Below, one piece after another: positions 6,895 through 15,685 of a DNA stretch of 39,425 nt (positions are counted from its first letter, which is position 1; the number at the start of each line of letters is the position of its first letter). The stretch is from Halioglobus sp. (GTDB taxonomy: Bacteria; Pseudomonadota; Gammaproteobacteria; Pseudomonadales; Halieaceae), in the NCBI GenBank assembly GCA_013214285.1, contig JABSPW010000013.1:1-39425 (forward strand), written 5' to 3'. The notes under the pieces were generated by a model. It ran no database searches, had not been told where the DNA came from, and was given only the letters and a program-made list of their open reading frames with translations. The translations under genes and the position numbers were made by a program.

Positions 6895-9867
6895 ATGGCT
6901 AGTTCTACTCATTTTCTGAGAGCGCCTTGGGCGTTGGCAAGAAAGCTCATAGCGCCGCTCAGCCTGATCATCTTGCTAGCGTTTGCAATGGCAGTGCAAG
7001 CACAACCCACCTTCGTCACGTTTGACAGTGGTCATGTAAGGCCTCTCGCCCTCACGCCGGATGGCAACACCTTGCTGGCAGTTAACACGCCGGACAACCG
7101 GCTGGAAGTTTTCACTGTCAACCCGAGCTATCTAGTCCACACGCATTCCATACCGGTCGGCATGGAGCCCGTAGCCGTTGCTGCGCGAGACAATAACGAG
7201 GTCTGGGTTGTCAACCACCTGTCGGACAGTGTCAGCGTTATCGATCTGTCGGCAACCCCCCCGGCGGTAGTGCGCACGCTGCTGGTGGGCGACGAGCCCC
7301 GCGACGTCGTCTTTGCCGGCACTGGCGGTACCGACCGGGCGTTTATCACTGCGGCACGTCGCGGCCAGCACCTGGACAATGTGGGCCACAATGCAGCACT
7401 GAGCACACCAGGTGAGGGCCGCGCCGACGTTTGGGTTTTTAACGCCAATAACCTGGGTTCCGCCCTCGGCGGTGAGCCAGATGCCGTACTGACATTTTTT
7501 TCCGATACACCCCGTGCCCTGGCAGTCACGCCCGATCGCAGCACTGTTTACGTAGCAGCCTTCTACTCCGGTAACCAAACTACCGCAATTGGAGAGACCG
7601 TCATACCCGACGGCTTCGGCGCCAACGGCGCGCCCGGTCCGGATGACAACTTTGAGGGAGATCCGGCACCAGAAGTGGGTGTGATTGCCAAGTTTGACGG
7701 GACGAATTGGATCGACGCGGACGGCGCAAACCGCAGCAACTTGGTACCATTCAACCTGCCCGATCACGACGTGTTTTCTATCAATGCCAACACGCTGGCT
7801 AACGGTTCTATTGTGGAGTACGACCACGTTGGCACCATACTGTTTAATATGGTTGTCAATCCAGTGACGGGTAGGGTCTACGTAACAAACACAGAGCTGC
7901 CCAACCACATCCAGTTTGAAGGGCCAGGCGAACATGGCAACAGCACTGTTCAGGGCCACCTGTCAGAATCCCGTATCACGGTACTCAACCCCGGCAATGG
8001 ATCAGTTGACCCACAACATCTTAATCAGCATATTAACTACGACCTGCTGCATACCGATGAAAACGCCACCACCAGTAACACCATTGACTCCTACAAGCCG
8101 CACTCACTGGCAACACCGCTGCAGCCTGTTGTCAACGGCGCTGGTGATACCCTGTATGTTGCAGCTTTCGGTTCCGCCAAGATCGGCGTATTTGACGTGT
8201 CGGACATTGAGGATGCTAACTTTGAAACCAACTTTGATCCGACCTTCGAAAGCACTAACTACCTAACTACCGGTGGTGGCCCCAGTGGTATGGCTCTTGA
8301 CGAAGCCAACGACCGCCTCTATGTGATGACGCGATTCAGCAACCAGGTGGAGATTATCAACCTACTCACTAGTACTGTTGTCGATACCTACCCCCTGCAT
8401 AACCCCGAACCGCAACACGTTGTAGACGGTCGCCCTTTCCTCTACGACGCTCAACTCACCTCCGGCAACGGCGAGGCCTCCTGTTCTAGCTGCCACATTT
8501 TCGGCGACATGGATCACTTGGCCTGGGACCTGGGTAACCCGGATGAACACGAAACCAGCAACGTACAGCCACACCAGGTATTCATTCCGCTGGGCGGCAA
8601 CACCGCGAACATTTTCCATCCGATGAAAGGCCCCATGACTACGCAGACCCTGCGTGGAATGGCGACTCATGGTTCCCTGCACTGGCGCGGCGACCGCGTT
8701 GACGGCTTCTTCACACCCAATGGCGCCGGCGCTTGCGCAGAACCCACCGGTGCAGCTTGCTCCGAAAACCTCGGTTTCATGAATTTCATTGTCGCTTTCG
8801 AGGGTCTTGTCGGGCTGCAAGGCCCGGTGAATGACCCAAGCTCCATTACCGCAGCGCAAATGCAACAATTCACTGATTTCGCTCTGGAACTCATGTTACC
8901 GCCTAACCCGATCAGACCTCTTGATCATTCCTTTTCCGATGACGCAGACGACGGGTTAGACCTATTTGGCGAACCGGGTAACCCGGCTAGAGCCACCGAC
9001 ACGATATCGGACTGTCAAGGCTGTCACCGCATGGATCCGAGCCAGGGCTTCTTTGGCACCGGGGGCGGCAAGACCTTCGAAAATGAACCCCAGTTCATGA
9101 AGGTCGCCCATATGCGCAACATGTACCACAAAGTGGGCATGTTTAGGGTGGCGGGCGATCAAGTGCGCGGCTTTGGCTTCCTGCACGACGGCTCTGTAGA
9201 TACCGTTGAAACCTTCCTGCGTGCACCCGTATTTGGGTTGAATCGCCGTGAGCGCCGGGATCTCGAGCAATTCTCTCACGAGTTTCCGACTGACCTCGCT
9301 CCCATCGTGGGTCAGCAAATCACACTGACATCAAACAATGCGGCGAACGTCGGCCCGCGCATCGACCTGATGATTGCTCGGGCAGGGCAGAATTACAATT
9401 CACTAATGTTGGGTGGCAACGTGCCCGAGTGTGATGTCATCGTGAAAGGGACAATCGGTGGCGCACAACGCGGTGCCCTGCGCCAGCCCAACGGCCAATT
9501 CCTCACTGACGACAACCAGTTGGTTTCCGATGCCGTATTACGCGGGCTGATCAACTCAGAGGGGCCTGGAACCTACACCTGTGTTCCGCCAGGTTCGGGC
9601 ACGCGCATGGGTATTGACCGTGACGAGGATGGCAATTTGGACTTCCTGGACAACTGCCCAAGTGCGGCAAACAGTAATCAGGCAGACGCAGATACCGATG
9701 GCATAGGAGATGCCTGCGAGCCCGACACGGACCGCGACGGAATCCTTGATGATAACGATAACTGTCCACTCGATAGCAACGTGTTCCAAGGTGATGAAGA
9801 TGGCGATGGTATCGGTAACCCGTGTGACCCTGACTATGAGGCGCCACCACTGCCACCGGGCTGTTGA
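6895..9867 (+). CDS. Giant secreted YVTN beta-propeller / di-haem cytochrome / TSP3 protein, copy 2
   Basis: 990 residues. The signal peptide spans residues 1-36 with hydrophobic core LIAPLSLIILLAFAMAV and cleavage near VQAQ. The order is as in copy 1: propeller (~37-515), haem c sites CSSCH at 530-534 and CQGCH at 707-711, the MKGPMTTQTLRGM and LHWRGDRVDG blocks, HMRNMYHKVGMF and FLHDGSVDTVETFL (cytochrome-c-peroxidase-like), then TSP3 repeats (~920-980) and the ending LPPGC. It differs from copy 1 mainly in insertions around residues 555-580 and 690-705, and lacks the extra Cys pair of copy 1 near residue 235-245. SD AGAGGAC sits 9 bases before the ATG. It is followed by a strong terminator. 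It probably acts outside the cytoplasm as a haem enzyme; partner and substrate are unknown. Confidence 0.9.
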   Translation: MASSTHFLRAPWALARKLIAPLSLIILLAFAMAVQAQPTFVTFDSGHVRPLALTPDGNTLLAVNTPDNRLEVFTVNPSYLVHTHSIPVGMEPVAVAARDNNEVWVVNHLSDSVSVIDLSATPPAVVRTLLVGDEPRDVVFAGTGGTDRAFITAARRGQHLDNVGHNAALSTPGEGRADVWVFNANNLGSALGGEPDAVLTFFSDTPRALAVTPDRSTVYVAAFYSGNQTTAIGETVIPDGFGANGAPGPDDNFEGDPAPEVGVIAKFDGTNWIDADGANRSNLVPFNLPDHDVFSINANTLANGSIVEYDHVGTILFNMVVNPVTGRVYVTNTELPNHIQFEGPGEHGNSTVQGHLSESRITVLNPGNGSVDPQHLNQHINYDLLHTDENATTSNTIDSYKPHSLATPLQPVVNGAGDTLYVAAFGSAKIGVFDVSDIEDANFETNFDPTFESTNYLTTGGGPSGMALDEANDRLYVMTRFSNQVEIINLLTSTVVDTYPLHNPEPQHVVDGRPFLYDAQLTSGNGEASCSSCHIFGDMDHLAWDLGNPDEHETSNVQPHQVFIPLGGNTANIFHPMKGPMTTQTLRGMATHGSLHWRGDRVDGFFTPNGAGACAEPTGAACSENLGFMNFIVAFEGLVGLQGPVNDPSSITAAQMQQFTDFALELMLPPNPIRPLDHSFSDDADDGLDLFGEPGNPARATDTISDCQGCHRMDPSQGFFGTGGGKTFENEPQFMKVAHMRNMYHKVGMFRVAGDQVRGFGFLHDGSVDTVETFLRAPVFGLNRRERRDLEQFSHEFPTDLAPIVGQQITLTSNNAANVGPRIDLMIARAGQNYNSLMLGGNVPECDVIVKGTIGGAQRGALRQPNGQFLTDDNQLVSDAVLRGLINSEGPGTYTCVPPGSGTRMGIDRDEDGNLDFLDNCPSAANSNQADADTDGIGDACEPDTDRDGILDDNDNCPLDSNVFQGDEDGDGIGNPCDPDYEAPPLPPGC

Positions 9868-9938
9868 CGAAGATCGTATCTCTTTGTTGCTATAAACAGC
9901 AGGAACTGGAGTTACTACCCGCGTACTGCTATAAATAG

Positions 9939-9964
9939 ACGGCCGCTACATAGCGGCCGTTTTT
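9939..9964 (+). terminator. Rho-independent terminator after giant cytochrome copy 2
   Basis: A perfect 9-bp stem ACGGCCGCT/AGCGGCCGT (9939-9947 with 9952-9960) has a 4-base loop and is followed directly by TTTTT. It lies about 70 bases after the stop at 9867 and before the next start at 9985, so it separates the cytochrome from the Lgt-like gene. Confidence 0.88.
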
Positions 9965-9984
9965 CCTTTGAGCAAGGTTTTTCT

Positions 9985-10761
9985 ATGCATCCTGAAGGCC
10001 TGATGGGTCTCGACTGGTTAAGAGTGACGATACTGCCAATCGCGATCTTCGGAATCGCGTTTTTTGTAGCCTATCTGCGTTTCGAAAACGTCAGCACGAT
10101 TAGAGCACTGATATTGCTTGTGCTGATAGCTATCGTCGCCCTACTGGGCGCCAAGCTGTTCTCCCTGCACACCCGCGGCTGGGAGCTGAGACCGCTGTCG
10201 CAGGAACTGCGTGGAGGCTTGCGCTACCCCGGGGCCGCGCTAGCGATGGTCGCTCTAGGCCCATTACTCACTCGGTGGATCCTACCGACACTGCCGCTAA
10301 CTCGCTTCCTAGACGTGCTTGCCATTACTGTCGCATTTTCCTTTGCACTGGTGCGGCTCAGCTGCTTTCTGAACGGTTGTTGTACCGGAGCACAATGCGA
10401 CGCGTCCTACTGTTTAAGCTATGCAGCAGGCAGTCAGGCATGGTATGTACAATATAAAGCGGGCATGCTGCCACATGCCAGCCACCCCAGTCACCCAACC
10501 CTACCTTTGCATTTAATTTTTATGGCCGCATCATTCTGTGTTGGGCTTTTCCTCATGTGGTTTGACCCGCGACGGAGCTTTAATGGCCAGATCGCGTTGC
10601 TTTACCTGATATTGCATGACGGGGCCAAAGGCCTGCTCGAATCGCTCAGGGAGCCCTACGTACTTGAGCTACAGCTAACATCTCTTCTCATGAGTGGCAT
10701 TGGGCTGGTCATTCTCCTATTCATTCTTTGGCGACGGCGAAAACCAGCGAGGACAATCTGA
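9985..10761 (+). CDS. Lgt-like (prolipoprotein diacylglyceryl transferase family) membrane protein
   Basis: 258 residues with about seven membrane segments. Family marks in order are GGLRYPGAALA (~76-86), the FALVRLSCFLNGCCTG block (~115-130) matching the Lgt signature GR-x-G-x-F-x-N-G, HPTLPLHL (~168-175), and LILHDGAKGLLESLREPY (~212-229), which holds the conserved late Arg. Lgt moves diacylglycerol from phosphatidylglycerol to the lipobox Cys of prelipoproteins. This protein departs from housekeeping Lgt: the catalytic-loop His before GGL is Arg here and the signature carries a CC pair. It is therefore more likely a paralogue with altered or unknown activity than the essential enzyme. It stands alone after a terminator, and a small membrane protein converges on it. 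Confidence 0.75.
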   Translation: MHPEGLMGLDWLRVTILPIAIFGIAFFVAYLRFENVSTIRALILLVLIAIVALLGAKLFSLHTRGWELRPLSQELRGGLRYPGAALAMVALGPLLTRWILPTLPLTRFLDVLAITVAFSFALVRLSCFLNGCCTGAQCDASYCLSYAAGSQAWYVQYKAGMLPHASHPSHPTLPLHLIFMAASFCVGLFLMWFDPRRSFNGQIALLYLILHDGAKGLLESLREPYVLELQLTSLLMSGIGLVILLFILWRRRKPARTI

Positions 10762-10778
10762 GTAAACGGTGCCCACAT

Positions 10779-11204
10779 CTACAACGACACCTTTGTTCCT
10801 TGATTGCCGGCCTTAAAACGCGCCCGCAAACCAAGAAAAATAAATCCAGGCACTAATAGTAACAGCGTCGGCAATGTTGAGTTGAAAGGCTCGGGCGTTC
10901 CCTTCACGTTATGGACGAGAAAAGTCAGGCTAACCGCCAAGGTGCCTGCACACAATACGCCGGCACTTATTGCAACAGCAGCCGGATTTAGACTTAGCGC
11001 AATGCGCTCATTCAGTCGAACCATATAGCCACCAGCAAAAAATGTATAGGTGGCCTGCTTGCAAGCGGCAACGAGCGCAATGTTCCAGCCATGATCGAGG
11101 TTGACAAAGAACACTATGGTACCCAGCACCGTGGCGCCAGCAATGGCTGCCGGATAATCGATATGTTTATCCAGAAACCTGCGGACGTGGCAGTGCGAAT
11201 TCAT
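10779..11204 (-). CDS. Small integral membrane protein of unknown function
   Basis: 141 residues, ATG start at 11204. Four hydrophobic segments are visible (about residues 18-35, 40-60, 75-97 and 110-127), with a basic N-terminus and a short basic tail. No catalytic motif or recognised family. It converges with the Lgt-like gene, with 17 bases between stops and no obvious terminator. Confidence 0.65.
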   Translation of the reverse strand: MNSHCHVRRFLDKHIDYPAAIAGATVLGTIVFFVNLDHGWNIALVAACKQATYTFFAGGYMVRLNERIALSLNPAAVAISAGVLCAGTLAVSLTFLVHNVKGTPEPFNSTLPTLLLLVPGFIFLGLRARFKAGNQGTKVSL

Positions 11205-11305
11205 TATACGACTGCCAGTGGGGATCTATCGATACAGTACACAAGCTCCCTACCTTGTTCTATGAACGCGGGCGTGCCACCCGATTCAGTAACGTGGGTC
11301 AGTAC

Positions 11306-12685
11306 CTAATAGCACCCTGCTGAGCAGGCAGCGGTAGTAAACGTTGTAATGTCTCCCAGAGACGTACCGTTGCTACTTTCACCACGGGCTCGGTAATAGT
11401 AAACAGTGTCACAGAGGAGGTCCGACGCCGCTACAGCGGCATTGACGTTAGAGGTACTCGCACCCACACTGCCAACAGCCACAGTGGAACCAAAATTTAC
11501 AGTCACGCCGAAGTCAAAATATGCCGTAGTTTCCAACCCGTTCGGGTTGATCGTTCCATTCAGGGTTGCCGCGATTCGAGTAATGTCCGTGGCGTTGCCG
11601 GTGACCACTGCGGGAGCTAATCCCAGCACCGATAAAGGATAATAGGCCGCGTTATTGGCCACAGTTGTCTCCCCGATCTGGTCGTCATGATCAACGTACG
11701 CACCAAGAAAATAGTTGCCATCAGACGTTTCGGCAGGTATCACCACTGAAAGTACAAATTCAAGAGGCGCATCTCTGCTTAGGGGAACAGGAAGTTCCAG
11801 TAACAATTTATCAGAGGCACTTATGATGTCATTATCCGACAGGTACACCCCAAGGTTGGGGGTTTCCACATCTGCCTCACCATTATTTTCCAGTGTAAGT
11901 TCCATCTGCACCACTGCACCAGCCGCTACTCGATAGGTTGGTTGCCCTAAGTAGGCGCCTACCCCCGGCAAGACAACACCAGAAAAATCCTTCACCCGCC
12001 CATAGACGTGCAAGCTATACTCGCCGCTGAAACCACCATAGCGTAAAATAGTCGCACCCACATCCCGATAGGTGTCCACACCTCCGGATCGCTCTCCGTG
12101 CAGATCGATCAAGCCGTCTGACAAATCTTCACCCGGACCATAGTACGCCGCAATACCCTGTCGCGTAACATGGCTGTAATCAGCCCCCATCATGTTGTAC
12201 AAGTTATTGGTATGAGCCATACCGATACAATGTCCGCCTTCGTGAATAGCTGTCCCCGTCATTGAACGGCCACCTGCATAAGGGAAGTGCTGGGAATCAT
12301 CAGTAGTGACCCAGTCTTGGTTGCCGTACTGCATATCCGCTTCGACAACAGTGCAAGACCCGGGGTCAACCCAGTAGGTGCAACTGGCAGTGGGCACGTT
12401 ACTATCAAGGTAAATCTCGTTCTCACCGTTTCCTGAGTAATAGCTGGTGTCAGCATTGTCGATCGTAGTGATGCTCGAATCGGAAAAGGCCGTTAACCTT
12501 TGGTGACCACGCGAAAGCGCCGCCTTCTGCGCCTCGGACAAATTATCAGCGTAATTGAAGGTCATGTGCCCGCCGTTAAAATCAACCTGGGACCCGCCGG
12601 GGCATGACAGATAGGTATAGGCCTGTGCACTCGAACTTAAAAGGACCAGATAACAATGGGCGATGATAAGGCTAAGCGTTTTCAT
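11306..12685 (-). CDS. Secreted metzincin-type metalloprotease with CARDB-like and Fn3-like domains
   Basis: 459 residues from ATG 12685, preceded by AGGTGA 11 bases upstream; a GTG at 12700 is an alternative that would directly abut the upstream stop. The signal peptide is MKTLSLIIAHCYLVLLSSSAQA. The catalytic zinc motif HEGGHCIGMAH (H148, E149, H152, H158) is a complete HExxHxxGxxH and is followed by a Met-turn (YNMMGA), as in matrixin/metzincin proteases. Residues ~235-350 resemble a CARDB adhesion domain and ~355-450 a fibronectin-III-like domain. The protein ends CSAGCY. It is likely exported and cleaves proteins outside the cell. It forms a two-gene unit with the secreted protein just upstream. 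Confidence 0.88.
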   Translation of the reverse strand: MKTLSLIIAHCYLVLLSSSAQAYTYLSCPGGSQVDFNGGHMTFNYADNLSEAQKAALSRGHQRLTAFSDSSITTIDNADTSYYSGNGENEIYLDSNVPTASCTYWVDPGSCTVVEADMQYGNQDWVTTDDSQHFPYAGGRSMTGTAIHEGGHCIGMAHTNNLYNMMGADYSHVTRQGIAAYYGPGEDLSDGLIDLHGERSGGVDTYRDVGATILRYGGFSGEYSLHVYGRVKDFSGVVLPGVGAYLGQPTYRVAAGAVVQMELTLENNGEADVETPNLGVYLSDNDIISASDKLLLELPVPLSRDAPLEFVLSVVIPAETSDGNYFLGAYVDHDDQIGETTVANNAAYYPLSVLGLAPAVVTGNATDITRIAATLNGTINPNGLETTAYFDFGVTVNFGSTVAVGSVGASTSNVNAAVAASDLLCDTVYYYRARGESSNGTSLGDITTFTTAACSAGCY

Positions 12686-12700
12686 CACCGGCCAAGTCAC

Positions 12701-13495
12701 CTAGCGTCGAATAAGTGCGCTGAAAGGCCCAACACCGACGGTCTCGGACTGCCGCGCACCACGCTTGCCTTTGGGCTGGCGGGATAATCGGCTCTGCGCG
12801 CCACGGTTGGCGGCCTTTACAACAAACCGTTTATCCAGCCGATGGGAGCCAATATCAATGCGCCTAAAACGCTGTTCGCTATTGCGACGATCACTTAAAC
12901 CCAACCGATAAGAGCCGTCCTGCCGCGGCTCCACAATCACACCAAAACCATCCTCGCTGTAGACCTTATTTTCATGGATACGGAATCGGTTCATGATCGC
13001 CACTCGCTTCGTCTCCCGCTGGTTGTCGGGGTCGAGATTGACAAACATCAATTCCTCTTCTCCGACATTGAAGTACTGTGCATCGGATACCATCATGACG
13101 ATGTCGCTATCGCGGGAGGGGCCGCCTGGTTGAACCAGTGTCAACTGGGAAGCGGCATGCTCTCCCTTCAACGCCTCTGTGATGCCAAACGTTGTGCGGG
13201 TGAAAGGGGTACCCCTGGCGTCGTATTCATAGGTCTGTGCTACGACGTTACCACGAAAGACAAAATCCGCCTGCATCGCAAGACTGGCGAGCGGGTCGGC
13301 GCTTGAGTTAATGCCTGTTCCTTTTGTGAACCCAGCGGCGACACGAGCTGCATCCCCTCGTGTGAATGCAGCATCAAGTGCCTCAGGCGTTGGCTCAGTC
13401 GCTTCACCGTGAGGCTGCGCAGACACTGCTGTCCCGAGTATGCCAAGGCAAATGACGAGGGATGCTCTAACTAACGTCGTCACAATATTTCCCAT
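12701..13495 (-). CDS. Secreted protein of unknown function paired with the metalloprotease
   Basis: 264 residues, ATG 13495. The signal peptide is residues 1-26 (SLVICLGILGTAVSAQ). The body (~70-180) looks like a beta-rich domain: FVFRGNVVAQTYEYDA, FGITEALKGEH and a later GGPSRDSDIVMMVSD / GEEELMFVNLD stretch. Such domains recur beside secreted matrixin-like proteases. The last 50 residues are very basic (KANRGAQSRLSRQPKGKR). The stop is followed at once by the protease gene, so the two are very probably cotranscribed. Function is unknown; a role in protease maturation or inhibition would be a guess. Confidence 0.75.
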   Translation of the reverse strand: MGNIVTTLVRASLVICLGILGTAVSAQPHGEATEPTPEALDAAFTRGDAARVAAGFTKGTGINSSADPLASLAMQADFVFRGNVVAQTYEYDARGTPFTRTTFGITEALKGEHAASQLTLVQPGGPSRDSDIVMMVSDAQYFNVGEEELMFVNLDPDNQRETKRVAIMNRFRIHENKVYSEDGFGVIVEPRQDGSYRLGLSDRRNSEQRFRRIDIGSHRLDKRFVVKAANRGAQSRLSRQPKGKRGARQSETVGVGPFSALIRR

Positions 13496-14012
13496 GGCGT
13501 CTCACTGACCCCCGATCGACACACGGACTTCCCGACATACTGATCCTACCTCAGTTCAAATTCTACACCAGGGCAGAGCAATCGATAGATGATTTACGGC
13601 ATTTTGTCGTGAAATATTGGCACGCTGGGCTGTGTTATCCGATTAATCCACATATTTCGGCTGCCAGGGGACCGCTACTGCCTTTACAACGACTGCAACA
13701 ATGCCTCTAAACACCCATTGTGTAGGCTAACCACTGTGCTGAGCTCGGACGCTGGCGCAGCGATATTGCCCTGAGCCGTTGGCACTTTGTTGCACAAAGG
13801 CGTAGAGAGCCGACGGGCCCGGCGGATCGGCAACCCACCCCACTAACACCCAGAAACCAGATAATAGAGTCGTCATCACCATTTAAGCAGGGTGGCGGCC
13901 CTTGGATTACAGACGAACTTTCTGTAGCCTCGAGCCAAACTCAAGTACGGAAAAATAACACGCTTATGCATAAACCGCAGTTTCTTGAGCAGCACATCAT
14001 CATACCAGTGAC
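13496..14012. other. Divergent intergenic region, no gene recognised
   Basis: 517 bases between the minus-strand protease operon and the plus-strand DMT permease. No long frame or remnant of a known protein was found on either strand. Two TTGGCAC strings (near 13618 and 13781) look like -24 elements, but neither has GC at the required distance. Confidence 0.4.
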
Positions 14013-14927
14013 ATGGTCATAACAAACTGGAAACTTGGCCTGGGCTTCTCCTTAATCACCGCCATGAGCTGGGGTCTGCTGCCACTTGCGCTGAAAGCCG
14101 TACTTGATGTCATGGATCCCATCACCATTAGCTGGTACCGATTCTCGATCTCTGCAGTCATTGCAGTGCTCTGGTTTGGCTTACAGCGCACTATAGCACT
14201 GAAAAACATGCTACAGACACGCTTCTTACCCCTGAGCCTTGCTGTCAGCCTGGGCCTGATTGGTAACTATCTGCTATATAACTGGGGGCTAAGTTTTATT
14301 AACCCCAGTGCCATACAAATTCTTATCCAAATCGCTCCATTGCTGCTACTTGCAGGCAGCGTCATCATATTCCACGAGAAATTCTCAGCTCGACAGTGCT
14401 TCGGTGTCGTCTCGCTCGGTATCGGCCTGTTGATGTTCTTTCACTTGCGAATTGACGGAAGCGTTATTACGAAAGACAACTATCTATTGGGTGTAGCATT
14501 GACCATAGGAGCCGCTGTTCTCTGGTCCATATACGGTTTGGCGCAGAAGCAACTCCTGAAAGACTTTCAAGCCCAAGACGTTTTGTTACTCATTTGCCTG
14601 TCTGGAACAATTGTGCTTTTGCCCCTGGCAGAGCCAGGACAGCTGCAACATTTAGACATGATTCAGCTGCTACTTCTTGCTTTCTGCGGGCTCAACACTA
14701 TTGTAGCCTACGGCTGTTTTGTACTAGCGATGACGCATTGGCAAGCAACAAGAGTCAGCGCTGTGATTACCCTTGCACCTCTTATGACTCTGCTGTTTAC
14801 CGTATTACTGAACGAGGGTTTACGGATAAGCGTCCCTGCCGAACCAATGGATTGGCTAAGCTACATTGGTGCCGTGTTGGTGGTCGCCGGCGCGTCTGTG
14901 GCTGCGTTATCTAACCAGGAAAAGTGA
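14013..14927 (+). CDS. DMT superfamily (EamA) permease
   Basis: 304 residues with ten predicted membrane helices arranged as two EamA repeats of five. Diagnostic features are the N-terminal MSWGLLPLALKAVL-type helix, ISWYRFSISA in helix 2, and the second repeat beginning VLWSIYGLAQK. It is an inner-membrane exporter or importer of small metabolites; the substrate cannot be told. No strong SD is seen before ATG 14013. It converges on the phasin gene, leaving only 9 bases between stops. Confidence 0.88.
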   Translation: MVITNWKLGLGFSLITAMSWGLLPLALKAVLDVMDPITISWYRFSISAVIAVLWFGLQRTIALKNMLQTRFLPLSLAVSLGLIGNYLLYNWGLSFINPSAIQILIQIAPLLLLAGSVIIFHEKFSARQCFGVVSLGIGLLMFFHLRIDGSVITKDNYLLGVALTIGAAVLWSIYGLAQKQLLKDFQAQDVLLLICLSGTIVLLPLAEPGQLQHLDMIQLLLLAFCGLNTIVAYGCFVLAMTHWQATRVSAVITLAPLMTLLFTVLLNEGLRISVPAEPMDWLSYIGAVLVVAGASVAALSNQEK

Positions 14928-14936
14928 CACCAGCGA

Positions 14937-15596
14937 TTATGCCCTCGCCGGCGCTTTCTTTACAGCTTTCTTTTTTACCGCAGACTTCTTTTTTACCGTT
15001 GATTTTTTCTTCGTTGCCGGCTTTTTCTTCGCTACGGCTTTTTTCCGAACAGTCCTTTTCTTGCTGACAGCTTTCTTTTTCGCGGCTGGTGATTTGGTAC
15101 CGGAGGCCACGACGCCTTTCATCTCTGCGGCCAATTTCTTCCATGCTTTTATATTTGCTTGCGCCCTTTTACGGACAATTTTTTGAGCCTTATTATTAGT
15201 TTTAGTCGCCTCCTTCTGCAACACTTGAACATCTTTTTTAGCCTTGTCTAGCAGCTTTCTAATTTCCTTAACGATCTCATCACGATCACCCCTAACCTTG
15301 CGTACCTGAGTGAGAAGATCTTTAAGCATTTCGTACTGCCGCTTGGCTATATCGGTATAGCCGTCGATGACAGCTTTGTTGGCGCTAGCAAGTGCATCAA
15401 TATTCTTGTGCGAATTCTCAAGCACATCATCGAGGGAATAGCTTCCGATGCGCAGGTCTTCCATATACTTACCCAGCTTTAAACCAGGTGATCTGCTTGC
15501 TGTAGACTTACGGTTCGTCGACCTTTTTGCAGCTGAACTTTTTGATTTCGGCCGTGATTTAGGCCGGACTTTCGATTTTGAGGTGGCGGTGACCAT
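14937..15596 (-). CDS. Phasin with lysine-rich histone-H1-like tails (PhaF-like)
   Basis: 219 residues from ATG 15596, which has AGGAG about 8 bases upstream; a GTG at 15614 is less likely. The central part (~35-135) is a phasin domain with NIDALASANKAVIDGYTDI followed by an amphipathic coiled-coil-like helix (KRQYEMLKDLL ... EIVKEIRKLLDKAKKDVQ). It is flanked by a basic Ser/Lys/Arg-rich N-terminus and a ~50-residue C-terminal tail of KK-x-A/KKK-x-V repeats like histone H1 or AlgP. Phasins coat polyhydroxyalkanoate granules; PhaF and PhaM types also bind DNA through such tails and help share granules between daughter cells. DNA binding here is inferred from composition. No PHA synthase lies in the window. 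Confidence 0.85.
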   Translation of the reverse strand: MVTATSKSKVRPKSRPKSKSSAAKRSTNRKSTASRSPGLKLGKYMEDLRIGSYSLDDVLENSHKNIDALASANKAVIDGYTDIAKRQYEMLKDLLTQVRKVRGDRDEIVKEIRKLLDKAKKDVQVLQKEATKTNNKAQKIVRKRAQANIKAWKKLAAEMKGVVASGTKSPAAKKKAVSKKRTVRKKAVAKKKPATKKKSTVKKKSAVKKKAVKKAPARA

Positions 15597-15685
15597 ATTC
15601 CCATCTCCTGTCACTATCGATTTAACAATACCTTCACATTGGGCGAATTTCGCTATCAGTGTAGTTCAAAAATCTATCTTTACCA

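Noticed and set aside
7132..7959. A 275-codon open frame on the minus strand inside giant cytochrome copy 2
   Set aside because: It is antisense to a well-supported coding region, has no family resemblance and no SD. Similar antisense frames lie in copy 1 (4589-5092) and in the sulfotransferase gene (2134-2685), as expected from codon bias.
13615..13800. Two further TTGGCAC strings (near 13618 and 13781) before the DMT permease gene
   Set aside because: Neither has GC 10 bases after the GG; the second is one base short (TTGC too close). Sigma-54 does not tolerate this spacing well.
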